From an uncultured Duncaniella sp. (lineage in GTDB: Bacteria > Bacteroidota > Bacteroidia > Bacteroidales > Muribaculaceae): 64,000 nucleotides of DNA. The translations under genes were made by a program, and so were the position numbers. Location of the stretch: contig CATWQI010000010.1 of NCBI GenBank assembly GCA_958352885.1, positions 72,312 through 136,311 of the forward strand, written 5' to 3'. This document shows, piece after piece, positions 55,638 through 64,000 of the stretch. Position 1 is the stretch's first letter, and each line of letters starts with the position of its first letter. The notes under the pieces were generated by a model that was not told the origin of the DNA, did no database searches, and saw only the letters and a list, made by a program, of their open reading frames with translations.

Positions 55638-57680
55638 ATGATTAGTTCTACGAATATCAGACGTTTGATTTTAAGCTTATTTGTCACTTGTGTAACTGGG
55701 GGTTATGCAGCAGTAATTGAGCAGCCGGGAGATGATGTAAAGGCATATATTTCATTGAAAATACCAGGTAACGATGCAATAACCGAAATGCTTAGTTTCA
55801 AGCGGACTGTCGGAGGAGCTTATGAAGCATCCGATGCCGGTGGTAGGGTGAATATTGTGCGTACGGTAAGCGGGACGCAGTCTCGTCGGCATGTCAAGGT
55901 TGTTATAAAGGCTCTTGATGATATATATTTTAATTATGGTGAAAAGGTTACTACAAGTTTCATCCATAATGAAAATCAATATCTCATGCCTGGTTTTTGG
56001 TATAGGCAGAATCTTCGTTCACCGCAGAACGCACCGTCGTTTCGTGAGTCCGATAGCTGGCTTGTGCGTGAGGATAGGCTGAGTACACCGCTTACGGCGG
56101 TATACAGTCCTGAACAAAAACGTTATATGTCTGTCATACGTCTGGATAGCCTGGATAAAGATGCATTGACTACGCATAATGAGGGTGAAGTTATTATTTC
56201 GGGTGTAACTTCTATTGGATATACAGGATTTGAAAATATAGAAGGCAAAACAGGATTATGTTATGGGTTTCCTTATCGGGAGTCGCCAAAATCGTATATC
56301 CGCAAGTTGACTCTTGCCCCTGAGGTCACAGCATATCAGATGTTGCGTCACGGTGAAAACTTAGAGCTTAACTGGGAATTATCAGATGAGCAGGCTGATG
56401 ACTTTGCGGAATGTGTGCATGGGGTATGGGAATACTCTTATGATACATATTTGCCAACGCCGGTAGAGTCAATATATTCTCCTGAATATATTAAGGAGGT
56501 AATAAGTAATTTTTATACTGAGAGTTATGTGTCAGGACAACCTCTATGCTATTATGCTGGAGTTGACCTTGCTACTGCAACTTGTTCGCATAGTGATGTT
56601 GCTGAAGTCGGATTCTTGGGTCGCACGTTGCTTAATGCATTCAATGCTATTGAATATGGAGAACAATATGGCAGGCAGGAACTTGTGGACAGTGCTGAAC
56701 GAATTTATGACTCATACTTGAATAATGGTTTCTCACCAGCAGGTGTGTTTAAGGAGGTGGTCAGATTCGCACGTGATGGAGAAGAGCCTGTCAGAAGTAT
56801 TCGTCGTCAGTCGGAAGCTGCGTATGCGGTGTTAAATTATCTGAAGTATGAGAAAGAACATGGTCGTCGTCACAAGGACTGGGAGGAAAAAATACATTCA
56901 CTGCTTGATTATCTGATTACTCTGCAGCGTGAGGATGGTAGTTTCCCTCGTAAGTTTATGGATGATGGCTCCGTAGTCGACGCAAGCGGTGGCAGTACTC
57001 CGTCCGCCACACTCCCTCTTGTAATGGGGTATAAATACTTCAAAGATAAGCGATATCTTGCGGCTGCCCGGCGCTCGGTTGATTATCTTGACAGAGAACT
57101 TATTTCTAAATCCGATTACTTTTCATCAACTCTTGATGCCAATTGTGAGGATAAGGAGGCTTCATTGTATGCGGCCACTGCGACATATTATCTGGCGTTG
57201 GTAAGTAAGGGTGCTGAACGACGCCGTTGTGCTGATCTTTCTCGTAAAGCTGCCTACTTTGCTTTATCATGGTATTACACGTGGGATGTGCCGTTTGCGA
57301 AAGGACAGATGCTTGGAGATATTGGATTGAAGACGAGGGGCTGGGGAAATGTGTCAGTGGAGAATAATCATATAGATGTATTTGTGTTTGAATTTGCTGA
57401 TGTATTACGTTGGCTCGGACGAGTTTATGACGATGCTCGATTTACTGGCTTTGCGGATGTCATGGCATCATCGATGGGGCAGCTGTTGCCGTGTGCCAAT
57501 CATATGTGTTCAATCGCTAAAGTTGGATATTATCCAGAAGTGGTACAGCATACAAATTGGGATTATGGACGTAATGGGAAGGGATATTATAATAATATTT
57601 TTGCGCCTGGCTGGACTATAGCTTCGTTATGGCAGTTATATACCCCCGGGCGAGCGGAATGGTTTCTTGGTTTGAACTGA
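55638..57680 (+). CDS. Unassigned (alpha/alpha)-toroid enzyme candidate of the PUL
   Basis: A 680-residue secreted protein (signal about 1-25). Residues about 30-260 are a beta-rich domain; about 280-680 form repeated helix pairs like a six-hairpin glycosidase or lyase barrel (AAYAVLNYLKYEKEHGRRH, LDYLITLQREDGSFPRKF, LVMGYKYFKDKRYLAAARRS, AATATYYLALVSK). Aromatic and acidic residues between the helix pairs would line a cleft. I cannot place it in a numbered GH or PL family. Because the PUL has a GH105 enzyme but no recognisable lyase, a lyase role is one option; a uronidase or arabinofuranosidase is another. It starts 22 bases after GH43-2 and is last before a hairpin at 57743. Confidence 0.6.
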   Translation: MISSTNIRRLILSLFVTCVTGGYAAVIEQPGDDVKAYISLKIPGNDAITEMLSFKRTVGGAYEASDAGGRVNIVRTVSGTQSRRHVKVVIKALDDIYFNYGEKVTTSFIHNENQYLMPGFWYRQNLRSPQNAPSFRESDSWLVREDRLSTPLTAVYSPEQKRYMSVIRLDSLDKDALTTHNEGEVIISGVTSIGYTGFENIEGKTGLCYGFPYRESPKSYIRKLTLAPEVTAYQMLRHGENLELNWELSDEQADDFAECVHGVWEYSYDTYLPTPVESIYSPEYIKEVISNFYTESYVSGQPLCYYAGVDLATATCSHSDVAEVGFLGRTLLNAFNAIEYGEQYGRQELVDSAERIYDSYLNNGFSPAGVFKEVVRFARDGEEPVRSIRRQSEAAYAVLNYLKYEKEHGRRHKDWEEKIHSLLDYLITLQREDGSFPRKFMDDGSVVDASGGSTPSATLPLVMGYKYFKDKRYLAAARRSVDYLDRELISKSDYFSSTLDANCEDKEASLYAATATYYLALVSKGAERRRCADLSRKAAYFALSWYYTWDVPFAKGQMLGDIGLKTRGWGNVSVENNHIDVFVFEFADVLRWLGRVYDDARFTGFADVMASSMGQLLPCANHMCSIAKVGYYPEVVQHTNWDYGRNGKGYYNNIFAPGWTIASLWQLYTPGRAEWFLGLN

Positions 57681-57742
57681 TGCGTTTTATTCAGAATCTT
57701 GTTAATTGATAAATAGGCAATATAGCCGAGGTGAATTTGTAT

Positions 57743-57779
57743 GAGGCTGTGTCGTAATGATGATTTACGATGCAGCTTC
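57743..57779 (+). terminator. Hairpin ending the susC-to-toroid unit
   Basis: GAGGCTGTGTCGTAA (57743-57757) pairs with TTACGATGCAGCTTC (57765-57779) over 15 positions if G-U pairs are allowed, then TATTATTATA. It lies 62 bases after the stop at 57680. The rest of 57681-57957 has no gene. Confidence 0.5.
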
Positions 57780-57958
57780 GTATTATTATACGTGAGACGA
57801 TTCCTGTTTAGCCTTTGGAGGCGAGAAGAGTTTAATGGCTAATCAATACCCGTACTGCTGTGGATTATTTTACCCTGAAAAACGCTGAATAGAGTGCGAT
57901 TCAGAAGCACAATTCGAAGAGTCCGGGGGATTTTTTAGATATTAATATTGTCATAAGG

Positions 57959-57989
57959 TTGTATGGAGATGTCATTTTTTGTATCTTTA
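57959..57989 (+). promoter_or_regulatory. Promoter of the GH3 gene
   Basis: TTG at 57959-57961, 20 bases, then TATCTTTA at 57982-57989 (one base off consensus). Its location supports the ATG at 58014 as the true start, since an upstream in-frame start at 57963 lies inside the promoter. GH3 therefore probably has its own transcript. Confidence 0.6.
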
Positions 57990-58013
57990 CGCAACTGTTC
58001 ACATTATAATACC

Positions 58014-60308
58014 ATGAATAAGTTTAAGTCGATATTATGCTCAATGATGGTTGCTGCTATGCCTGCCGCAGCCACCATGCCTACGCCACTTGCGGAAAAT
58101 CAGGATATGGATAATTTCATTTCGGAACTTATGGCTAAGATGACCCTTGAGGAGAAGATTGGTCAGTTGAATCTGCCGCCGTCCGATGATATTGTGACCG
58201 GACAGCCTCAGAATAGCAATATTGGTTCCGCCGTGGCCGCAGGCAAGGTCGGAGGCACATTTAATATCAAGGGGGCTGAAAAAGTCCTCGCACTACAGAA
58301 ACTCGCGGTGGAAAAAACACGTCTCGGTATCCCGCTTATAATAGGGATGGATGTCATACATGGCTATGAGACTATTTTCCCCATACCGCTGGCTTTGTCA
58401 TGTAGCTGGGATATGGATGCAGTAGAGCAGTCAGCGCGGATTGCGGCAATAGAAGCGTCGGCAGCCGGAGTGAACTGGACTTTCAGCCCGATGGTCGACA
58501 TCAGTCGCGAGCCCCGGTGGGGTAGAATGGCGGAAGGTTCTGGCGAGGATGCTTATCTCGGTTCTCAGATTGCCAAGGCAATGGTGAAGGGTTACCAGGG
58601 TAATAATCTTTCGGCAAATGACGAGATTATGGCTTGCGTAAAGCATTTCGCCCTTTATGGCGCTCCTGAGGCGGGTCGTGATTACAACACAGTCGACATG
58701 AGCCGTCTGCGTATGTACAATGAATACCTTCCCCCGTATAAGGCGGCAGCCGATGCCGGAGCCGGAAGTTTCATGACTTCGTTCAATGTTGTCGACGGCA
58801 TTCCTGCGACAGCTAATAAATGGCTGGTCACTAACCTGCTGCGTAATGAGTGGGGATTCGATGGTTTTGTCGTTACCGATTATGAATCAATTAATGAAAT
58901 GTCAGTGCATGGTCTTGGCGACCGTGAACACTCGACAACCCTTGCTCTCAAAGCCGGCACTGATATGGATATGGCATCCAACGCCTTTATCGGCTATCTG
59001 AAGTCGGCACTTGAAAATGGTGAGGTGAGTGAGACTGATATAGATGTAGCCGTCCGCCGTGTGCTGGAGGCGAAATACCGTCTCGGTCTATTTGAAAATC
59101 CGTATAAGTATAATGACATCTCACGTGAGAAAACTGACATATATACGGCAGCTCACCGTGCGGAGGCACGAAAGATAGCCGCCAAGACTTTTGTCCTGCT
59201 CAAAAATGACGGCAAGCTTCTTCCGCTTGCCAAGAGCGGGAAAATAGCTTTAGTCGGGCCATTGGCTAATACTGCCTCAAATATGCCGGGCACATGGAGC
59301 GTAGCCGCAGATTTCAGCAAATATAAAACCTTGCTTCAGGGACTGCGGGATGCGGTAGGAGAAAAAACTGAGATAGTTTATGCCAAGGGGAGTAACCTGA
59401 CAGCCGACCCTGATGTGGAAGCCGGCATGACTGTTTTCGGACGGGAGATTCGCGATTCCCGCAGTGATGAGGAGCTACTTGCCGAAGCTATATCCGTGGC
59501 AAAGGATGCGGATGTCATAGTTGCTGCAGTCGGAGAAGCTTCGGAGGCAAGCGGGGAGTCATCAAGCCGGGCATCACTGGAACTTCCGGATGTGCAGAAG
59601 AAACTTATTGAAGCGATGCTTGCTACAGGGAAGCCGGTAGTGATGCTTAATTTTTCCGGGCGACCGACTGTGATGAGTTGGGAGAGTGAACGTGTGCCTG
59701 CCATTCTCAATGTATGGTTCGGAGGCTCGGAAGCACCTGATGCTATAGCCGATGTCGTATTTGGCAATGTAAATCCTTCAGGCAAACTGACCGCCACCAT
59801 GCCGAGAAATGAGGGTCAGATACCAATTTACTACAATCATCTTATGACCGGTCGTCCTAAGACACCGCGTCACAAGGGGTTTCAGAAGTACCGTAGCAAT
59901 TATCTTGATTCACCAAATTCCCCGCTTTATCCCTTTGGATATGGTCTGAGCTACACGAAGTTTAAATATGGCGACATAGAGTTGAGCTCAGACGAGATGA
60001 GCTCGGATGGTACAGTCACAGCTTCGGTAACGGTAAGTAATATTGGTGATATGGAAGGTGATGAGGTCGTGCAGTTCTATATCCGTGATGTCGTGGCAAG
60101 CATTGCCCGCCCTGTAAAGGAATTAAAACATTTTGAACGGATTTCGCTGAAACCAGGAGAAAGCAAGACGGTGGAATTCAACATAACCTTGGAGTCACTG
60201 AAATTCTACAATTCAGAACTTAAATATATTGCAGAACCCGGCAAATTCCAGGTCATGGTGGGTCCCGATAGTGAACGACTTTCGATGAAAGAATTCACAT
60301 TGAAGTAA
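58014..60308 (+). CDS. Glycoside hydrolase family 3 beta-glycosidase
   Basis: Secreted GH3 exo-beta-glucosidase or xylosidase-like enzyme (764 aa), which would finish oligosaccharide breakdown in the periplasm. It has a signal peptide at about 1-21. The (beta/alpha)8 domain is about 30-370 with IPLIIGMDVIHGYETIFPIP (about 104-123) and nucleophile D289 in FVVTDYES. The alpha/beta sandwich domain is about 390-620 (GEASEASGESSSRASLELPD). A C-terminal fibronectin III-like domain is about 680-760. It follows the PUL in the same orientation but has its own promoter. Base composition is somewhat more GC-rich than the preceding PUL genes, so it may be an older resident gene. Confidence 0.94.
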   Translation: MNKFKSILCSMMVAAMPAAATMPTPLAENQDMDNFISELMAKMTLEEKIGQLNLPPSDDIVTGQPQNSNIGSAVAAGKVGGTFNIKGAEKVLALQKLAVEKTRLGIPLIIGMDVIHGYETIFPIPLALSCSWDMDAVEQSARIAAIEASAAGVNWTFSPMVDISREPRWGRMAEGSGEDAYLGSQIAKAMVKGYQGNNLSANDEIMACVKHFALYGAPEAGRDYNTVDMSRLRMYNEYLPPYKAAADAGAGSFMTSFNVVDGIPATANKWLVTNLLRNEWGFDGFVVTDYESINEMSVHGLGDREHSTTLALKAGTDMDMASNAFIGYLKSALENGEVSETDIDVAVRRVLEAKYRLGLFENPYKYNDISREKTDIYTAAHRAEARKIAAKTFVLLKNDGKLLPLAKSGKIALVGPLANTASNMPGTWSVAADFSKYKTLLQGLRDAVGEKTEIVYAKGSNLTADPDVEAGMTVFGREIRDSRSDEELLAEAISVAKDADVIVAAVGEASEASGESSSRASLELPDVQKKLIEAMLATGKPVVMLNFSGRPTVMSWESERVPAILNVWFGGSEAPDAIADVVFGNVNPSGKLTATMPRNEGQIPIYYNHLMTGRPKTPRHKGFQKYRSNYLDSPNSPLYPFGYGLSYTKFKYGDIELSSDEMSSDGTVTASVTVSNIGDMEGDEVVQFYIRDVVASIARPVKELKHFERISLKPGESKTVEFNITLESLKFYNSELKYIAEPGKFQVMVGPDSERLSMKEFTLK

Positions 60309-60380
60309 TTAAGGAGAAGCTATCCAAGTCTCTGGTGATATTACTTCAGCGAATTTATCATAAAGAGATGATTAAAATGG

Positions 60381-60420
60381 AAAATGCGACCGGGAAGTAT
60401 TGGACTTCCGGTCGCATTTT
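60381..60420. terminator. Bidirectional terminator between GH3 and the YeiH-type gene
   Basis: AAAATGCGACCGG starting at 60381 pairs with CCGGTCGCATTTT ending at 60420, with AAG/CTT extending the stem and a T-run after it on the plus strand and, by symmetry, on the minus strand. It sits between convergent genes. Confidence 0.85.
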
Positions 60421-60459
60421 TTATGGTCAGATGTATTGTCGCTTCAAAGTGAGACTGAT

Positions 60460-61497
60460 TTATAGCCAGACCGGGGCAAGGTATTTTGCAAGGATGTAGC
60501 CGCCGATAATAAGCCATACGTCAAGACAAAATGCGAGGACAAACGGTTTTGCGCCTGCTTTCTTGAACTTGTCTATGCTGGTCTCTGCTCCCAATGCGGC
60601 CATGGCCATAGTCAGCAGGAAGGTGTCGAAGTAATTGATTGCGTCTACAAAGACTGCGGGCAGGAGGTCAAGCGAGTTGAAACCAATCACAGCAAGGAAA
60701 CCAAGGGCGAACCAGGGAATGCTTACTTTGCCTTTTTCTGCGGAGGTTTCGGCATCAGAGCCTCGGCGTGCCACCCAGAAACCAAGAACAAGCAGCACAG
60801 GCACGAGTAGCATCACACGTATCATCTTCACAATGATAGCCACATTTGACACTTCAGTGCCCATTGCATTGCCTGCCCCTACCGCATGGGCTACTTCGTG
60901 AAGAGTGGAACCGGAGTATATGCCCATCTCCTGAGGTGAGAGGTCAAGCCAGCCTGAACGGTAGGCAATCGGATAGAAGAACATTGATATGGTACCGAAT
61001 ATTACCACTGTGGCGACTGCCACGGCAGTCTTGTACGGTTGTGTGCGTATGGTAGACTCTGCACCCAGAACGGCTGCCGCTCCGCAGATACCGCTACCAA
61101 CGGAGGTGAGGAGTGCTGTGTCACGGTCCATTTTAAGGAGACGGCCTATCCAGATACCGCCGAGTATGGTGACTACTACGATGATAGCATCTACCACTAT
61201 GCCTGACACACCTACATTAACTATATCCTGGAAAGTAAGACGGAAGCCGTAGAGAATGATGCCAAGTCGTAGGATTTTCTTGGAGCAGAATTGTATGCCG
61301 GGCACCCACGTGTCAGGTAGGTTGTTGCGTAGCGAATTGGCGTAGAGCATACCGAGAATGATACCGATAATCATCGGGCTGAACGAAATTTCTTTTAAGA
61401 ATTGTGCTTCGCCGATGTAGAAGGCTGCGCATGCAAACAATGCTATCAGCAATATACCATGAAGCATGCTGATGCGGGTTTCAGTAAATTTTGGCAT
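60460..61497 (-). CDS. YeiH/UPF0324 family putative sulfate exporter
   Basis: Integral membrane protein (345 aa) with about ten helices, of the YeiH family, annotated as putative sulfate/sulfonate exporters from weak evidence. The family segments GIILYGFRLTFQDI, SVGSGICGAAAVLGAESTI (about 131-149) and YSGSTLHEVAHAVGAGNA (about 193-210) are complete. It is transcribed alone. The 298-base gap upstream of it (61498-61795) holds no gene; a TACTTTTG-like box lies on the minus strand at 61602-61595. Confidence 0.9.
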   Translation of the reverse strand: MPKFTETRISMLHGILLIALFACAAFYIGEAQFLKEISFSPMIIGIILGMLYANSLRNNLPDTWVPGIQFCSKKILRLGIILYGFRLTFQDIVNVGVSGIVVDAIIVVVTILGGIWIGRLLKMDRDTALLTSVGSGICGAAAVLGAESTIRTQPYKTAVAVATVVIFGTISMFFYPIAYRSGWLDLSPQEMGIYSGSTLHEVAHAVGAGNAMGTEVSNVAIIVKMIRVMLLVPVLLVLGFWVARRGSDAETSAEKGKVSIPWFALGFLAVIGFNSLDLLPAVFVDAINYFDTFLLTMAMAALGAETSIDKFKKAGAKPFVLAFCLDVWLIIGGYILAKYLAPVWL

Positions 61498-61795
61498 TGT
61501 AAAACTTAAGAGTTAGATTTATTTTCTGGTCGTGAAACTATCCTGGATAATCGCCATTTGGCGTAATATCCTCACGCCTTTAATTTTTTCGGCTGCAAAA
61601 GTACGAAAAATCCTCGGATTTGAGTCAAATGCCTGCAACGATTATGTAAATTTCACATTACTTATACTTACTAAAGCATTCTCGCCTGACGGGTAGAACT
61701 TAAGTAGCTAGTGAGAGGCTTTTTTACTGTCGCATAACTCAATAGAAACATTTCCGGACTTCTGCGCAGTAAGCATCAAGGACGGACAAGCCATG

Positions 61796-62572
61796 TCAAG
61801 CTGTCTGGAATACGATATTGCCTCCGGGGGTGGCTATGCCTGTGCTGAAGTAATTTTCGCCGGTGATTTTCAACAAATCTGCCGTTGAGGTTATGTTTTC
61901 CCGGATAATCTGACGCAACAGTTCGCCGCGAAGTGTCTTGAGCCGTCCGGCATTCGGCGTGCGCACACCTCCTCCCGGAAGTATCTCTTGAAATTCCACT
62001 TTCCTTATATTGACGTGTGACTCTATAAGTTTCCAGTTGATACATTTTTCCGCATCGGATGGCATCAGGTTAAGGATCTCATTGTATCCTTTAGCAGAGA
62101 GTTCCGTCAGAAGAGATTCCGTGACCTTATCTCTCAAAAAAGCCGAAAATTTCACCTCTCCGGGTGCAAGCCGGGTAGTAAAGTCGAAACGGTAGGGTTT
62201 CACGATATCATCAGGTCTTAGCCAGCCATATAGGGAGGAAATTATACGCACTCTGTCCTTTGTCCTTGACTTTTCTTCGTAATTCAGAGTCGCATAATCG
62301 AAAGCCTTGAAAACCACTCCGGTAAAGGCATTTATAGCCTCCGAACCCAAAGCCTTGTTTGGAAACTCATAAATCATCCTTTGCAATTTTGTTATCATCG
62401 GAGTGCTGAGTTTCAGATATTTTGTCAGTTCCGGGACTTGCAGTCCCCTTAATGATTTCATAATTGTTGTTGCATCATCCTCAAGCATAGGGCGGTGGCT
62501 TTGATATATATCCTGGCTAACCGGAGTGTCACAAGGAGTCATCGTTTTTGACTCGGCAATCAGTATGAACAT
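61796..62572 (-). CDS. yaaA: Peroxide stress protein YaaA
   Basis: YaaA/DUF328 family (258 aa), which limits free intracellular iron and protects DNA under hydrogen peroxide stress in E. coli. The opening MFILIAESKTM (usually SPAKT in E. coli), AFTGVVFKAFDY (about 87-98), ISSLYGWLRPDDIVKPYRFD (about 114-133) and FLRDKVTESL are diagnostic. A 27-bp perfect palindrome lies 25 bases upstream of its ATG and may control it. Confidence 0.94.
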   Translation of the reverse strand: MFILIAESKTMTPCDTPVSQDIYQSHRPMLEDDATTIMKSLRGLQVPELTKYLKLSTPMITKLQRMIYEFPNKALGSEAINAFTGVVFKAFDYATLNYEEKSRTKDRVRIISSLYGWLRPDDIVKPYRFDFTTRLAPGEVKFSAFLRDKVTESLLTELSAKGYNEILNLMPSDAEKCINWKLIESHVNIRKVEFQEILPGGGVRTPNAGRLKTLRGELLRQIIRENITSTADLLKITGENYFSTGIATPGGNIVFQTA

Positions 62573-62596
62573 AGCGAACGGGACTTATTAAATACA

Positions 62597-62667
62597 TTTA
62601 CAGTCATTACGCAAAAGTACGTAAAAATCGAGATGATTCCTACGTACTTTTGCGTAATGACTGTAAA
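62597..62667. repeat. 27-bp perfect inverted repeat between yaaA and the sugar kinase gene
   Basis: The left arm 62597-62623 and right arm 62641-62667 are exact reverse complements over 27 bases, with a 17-base spacer. Each arm contains TACTTTTG reading outward, the -7 consensus, so the left arm could supply the yaaA -7 box (62619-62612 on the minus strand). The whole could also form a terminator for the kinase gene ending at 62686. No good -33 box was seen at 20 bases. Confidence 0.75.
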
Positions 62668-62685
62668 ATTTTTATTTATTGTGAC

Positions 62686-63564
62686 TTATTCGGTATATTC
62701 AGCCGGTAAGATAGGCATTGCACCCTTCTGCGTACATACAAAAGCCGATGTTTTGACAGCAAGGGCATGTGCTTCAGCGACTGGTTTGCCTTTAAGTATG
62801 CTTGCTATGAATGCGGCTGTGAATGAATCGCCGGCTCCGACTGTGTCTGCTACATCTACTTTGGGTGTGGGCTGAAATGACACATTCCCCGGAGTAAACA
62901 CGTAGCTGCCGTTAATTCCACAAGTAAGTATCAGCATTTTGAGATTGTACTTGCCAAGCAATATCCAGCATTTGTCCTGCAGGTCAATACCCGGATATCC
63001 GAACATGCGGCTAACTGTAACAAGCTCCTCATCGTTTATTTTCAGGATGTTACAGCGTGTCATCGAGTTGCATAGAATCTCTTTGTTATAGAATCCTTGT
63101 CTGAGGTTTACATCAAAGACAATCAGATTGTCATCGGATTCGGGCATAGCATCGAGAAACCGGTTGATGGTGTTGCGTGAAACAATGTTTCTCTGTGCAA
63201 GTGACCCGAAACACACGGCTTTGGTTTTTGCCGCAAGTGCCTCCAGACGTACTGTGTACGGGATATTGTCCCATGCCACATTCTCCTTGATTTCATATTG
63301 AGGTATGCCTGCCTGATCGATTTCCACCTGCACTGTTCCGGTCGGGTAGGGGACTTTTTCAATCAGATGGTTAAGGCCTTTGGATGTGAAATTTTCAAGA
63401 ATTTCATCACCGAGGGCATCATCGCCCACTGCGCTTACCACACAGCTGGGAAGACCGAATTGCGATACATGGTAGGCAAAATTCGCAGGTGCTCCACCGA
63501 TTTTCTTACCTTCGGGCAGTACATCCCAGAGGGCCTCGCCCATTCCTACTACAGAGTTATTCAT
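62686..63564 (-). CDS. PfkB-family carbohydrate kinase, fructokinase-like
   Basis: Cytosolic ribokinase-fold sugar kinase (292 aa). The N-terminal GMGEALWDVLPEGKKIGGAPANFA (7-30) is the PfkB signature 1 and typical of bacterial fructokinases. The catalytic base is D246 in DTVGAGDSFTAAF (signature 2). It follows an MFS sugar transporter gene by 19 bases on the same strand, suggesting import and phosphorylation of fructose or a similar sugar as one unit. Confidence 0.92.
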   Translation of the reverse strand: MNNSVVGMGEALWDVLPEGKKIGGAPANFAYHVSQFGLPSCVVSAVGDDALGDEILENFTSKGLNHLIEKVPYPTGTVQVEIDQAGIPQYEIKENVAWDNIPYTVRLEALAAKTKAVCFGSLAQRNIVSRNTINRFLDAMPESDDNLIVFDVNLRQGFYNKEILCNSMTRCNILKINDEELVTVSRMFGYPGIDLQDKCWILLGKYNLKMLILTCGINGSYVFTPGNVSFQPTPKVDVADTVGAGDSFTAAFIASILKGKPVAEAHALAVKTSAFVCTQKGAMPILPAEYTE

Positions 63565-63583
63565 GATGTAAGATTCTTTATTA

Positions 63584-64000
63584 TTATTTTGATGTTTTGA
63601 TTTTCAGAGTATAGTATAACAGATATATGACACCGACAGTCATGACTGTCACGGCTCCCGCCTGACCGGTTGCATCGGCTGCGTAACCCATGGCGAGGGG
63701 GAATATTGTGCCACCGAACAATCCCATAATCATAAGACCTGAAACCTCGTTCTTTTCATTGGGTGAGGCTACGAGTGCCTGGGAGAAAACGATGGAGAAG
63801 ATATTCGAATTTCCGAATCCGATAAGTCCGAGTGCGATATAAATCGGGGTCAGAGTTTCGGATACAAATAGCATTCCCATTGCGACGAGCATCAGTATGA
63901 CACTGACTGCAAAAAAGATTTTCGGGGACATTGAGCGCAGTATGAACGCACCGATGAAACATCCTGCCGTGCGGAATATAAAGTATACGCTTGTAGCAAA
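63584..64000 (-). CDS. Sugar MFS transporter, N-terminus outside window
   Basis: The last 138 residues of a major facilitator superfamily permease of the FucP/glucose-galactose type. About four membrane helices are visible, with GLIGFGNSNIFSIVFSQALV and LMIMGLFGGTIFPLAMGYAAD, which are typical of Bacteroidota sugar MFS transporters. The frame is open to position 64000. It forms an operon with the downstream fructokinase-like gene (19-base gap), so fructose uptake is a reasonable inference. Confidence 0.85.
   Translation of the reverse strand, partial: FATSVYFIFRTAGCFIGAFILRSMSPKIFFAVSVILMLVAMGMLFVSETLTPIYIALGLIGFGNSNIFSIVFSQALVASPNEKNEVSGLMIMGLFGGTIFPLAMGYAADATGQAGAVTVMTVGVIYLLYYTLKIKTSK

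Noticed and set aside
1..64000. CRISPR arrays, rRNA operons, prophage or complete insertion sequences
   Set aside because: No regularly spaced direct repeats, no rRNA sequence and no transposase or phage structural genes were seen on either strand.

Overview
The window looks like a chromosome segment of a gut Bacteroidales bacterium, most likely of the Muribaculaceae type. The reasons are SusC/SusD and a hybrid two-component regulator in a polysaccharide utilisation locus (PUL), a type IX secretion sortase (PorU), Bacteroidota-restricted families (DUF3822, DUF4494), and many promoters of the form TTG-N20-TAnnTTTG. The family-level placement is inference.

Region 1 (1-12768) is mostly housekeeping. 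A partial Xer recombinase diverges from an alanine-type symporter. A minus-strand operon runs DUF3822 > rsmD > porU > fmt, and a separate DUF805 gene follows. A plus-strand operon runs DUF4494 > yggS > NeuC/LegG-like epimerase > CMP-nonulosonate cytidylyltransferase > CBS/nucleotidyltransferase. The last three make up part of a sialic or legionaminic-type surface sugar pathway, with no synthase gene in view.

Region 2 (12769-23100) carries the unusual DNA. Three copies of an exactly 200-bp element lie here. Each has inverted ends bounded by TA and looks like a MITE. obgE, yraN, an Lrp regulator and metY (the last two divergent from facing promoters) sit between copies 1 and 2. Next to them is a tandem pair of 562-aa membrane TPR/HTH proteins whose first 150 and last 181 residues are almost identical while the middle is diverged. 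Copies 2 and 3 bracket two genes in direct orientation: a small secreted protein and a glycine-zipper lipoprotein.

Region 3 (23100-30470) is core: yqeY-like, serS, rbfA, a LolE-like permease, manC, a bifunctional RelA/SpoT enzyme and tRNA-Phe with its own promoter and terminator.

Region 4 (30470-33700) is a probable decayed mobile island beside tRNA-Phe. It has a 657-aa protein of unknown function with two 54-residue C-terminal repeats, and a fragment of a mobilisation relaxase.

Region 5 (33795-60308) is a PUL. It contains a CxxC lipoprotein, the hybrid two-component sensor/regulator, GH2, a fusion of an FAD-dependent oxidoreductase with a GH130-like domain, GH105, GH115, SusC, SusD, two GH43 enzymes, an unassigned helical-toroid enzyme candidate and GH3. 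GH105 and GH115 point to a uronic-acid-bearing plant glycan such as glucuronoxylan or arabinogalactan, but the substrate is not proven.

Region 6 (60381-64000), on the minus strand, holds a YeiH-family exporter, yaaA, a 27-bp perfect palindrome, a PfkB-family sugar kinase and the end of a sugar MFS transporter.
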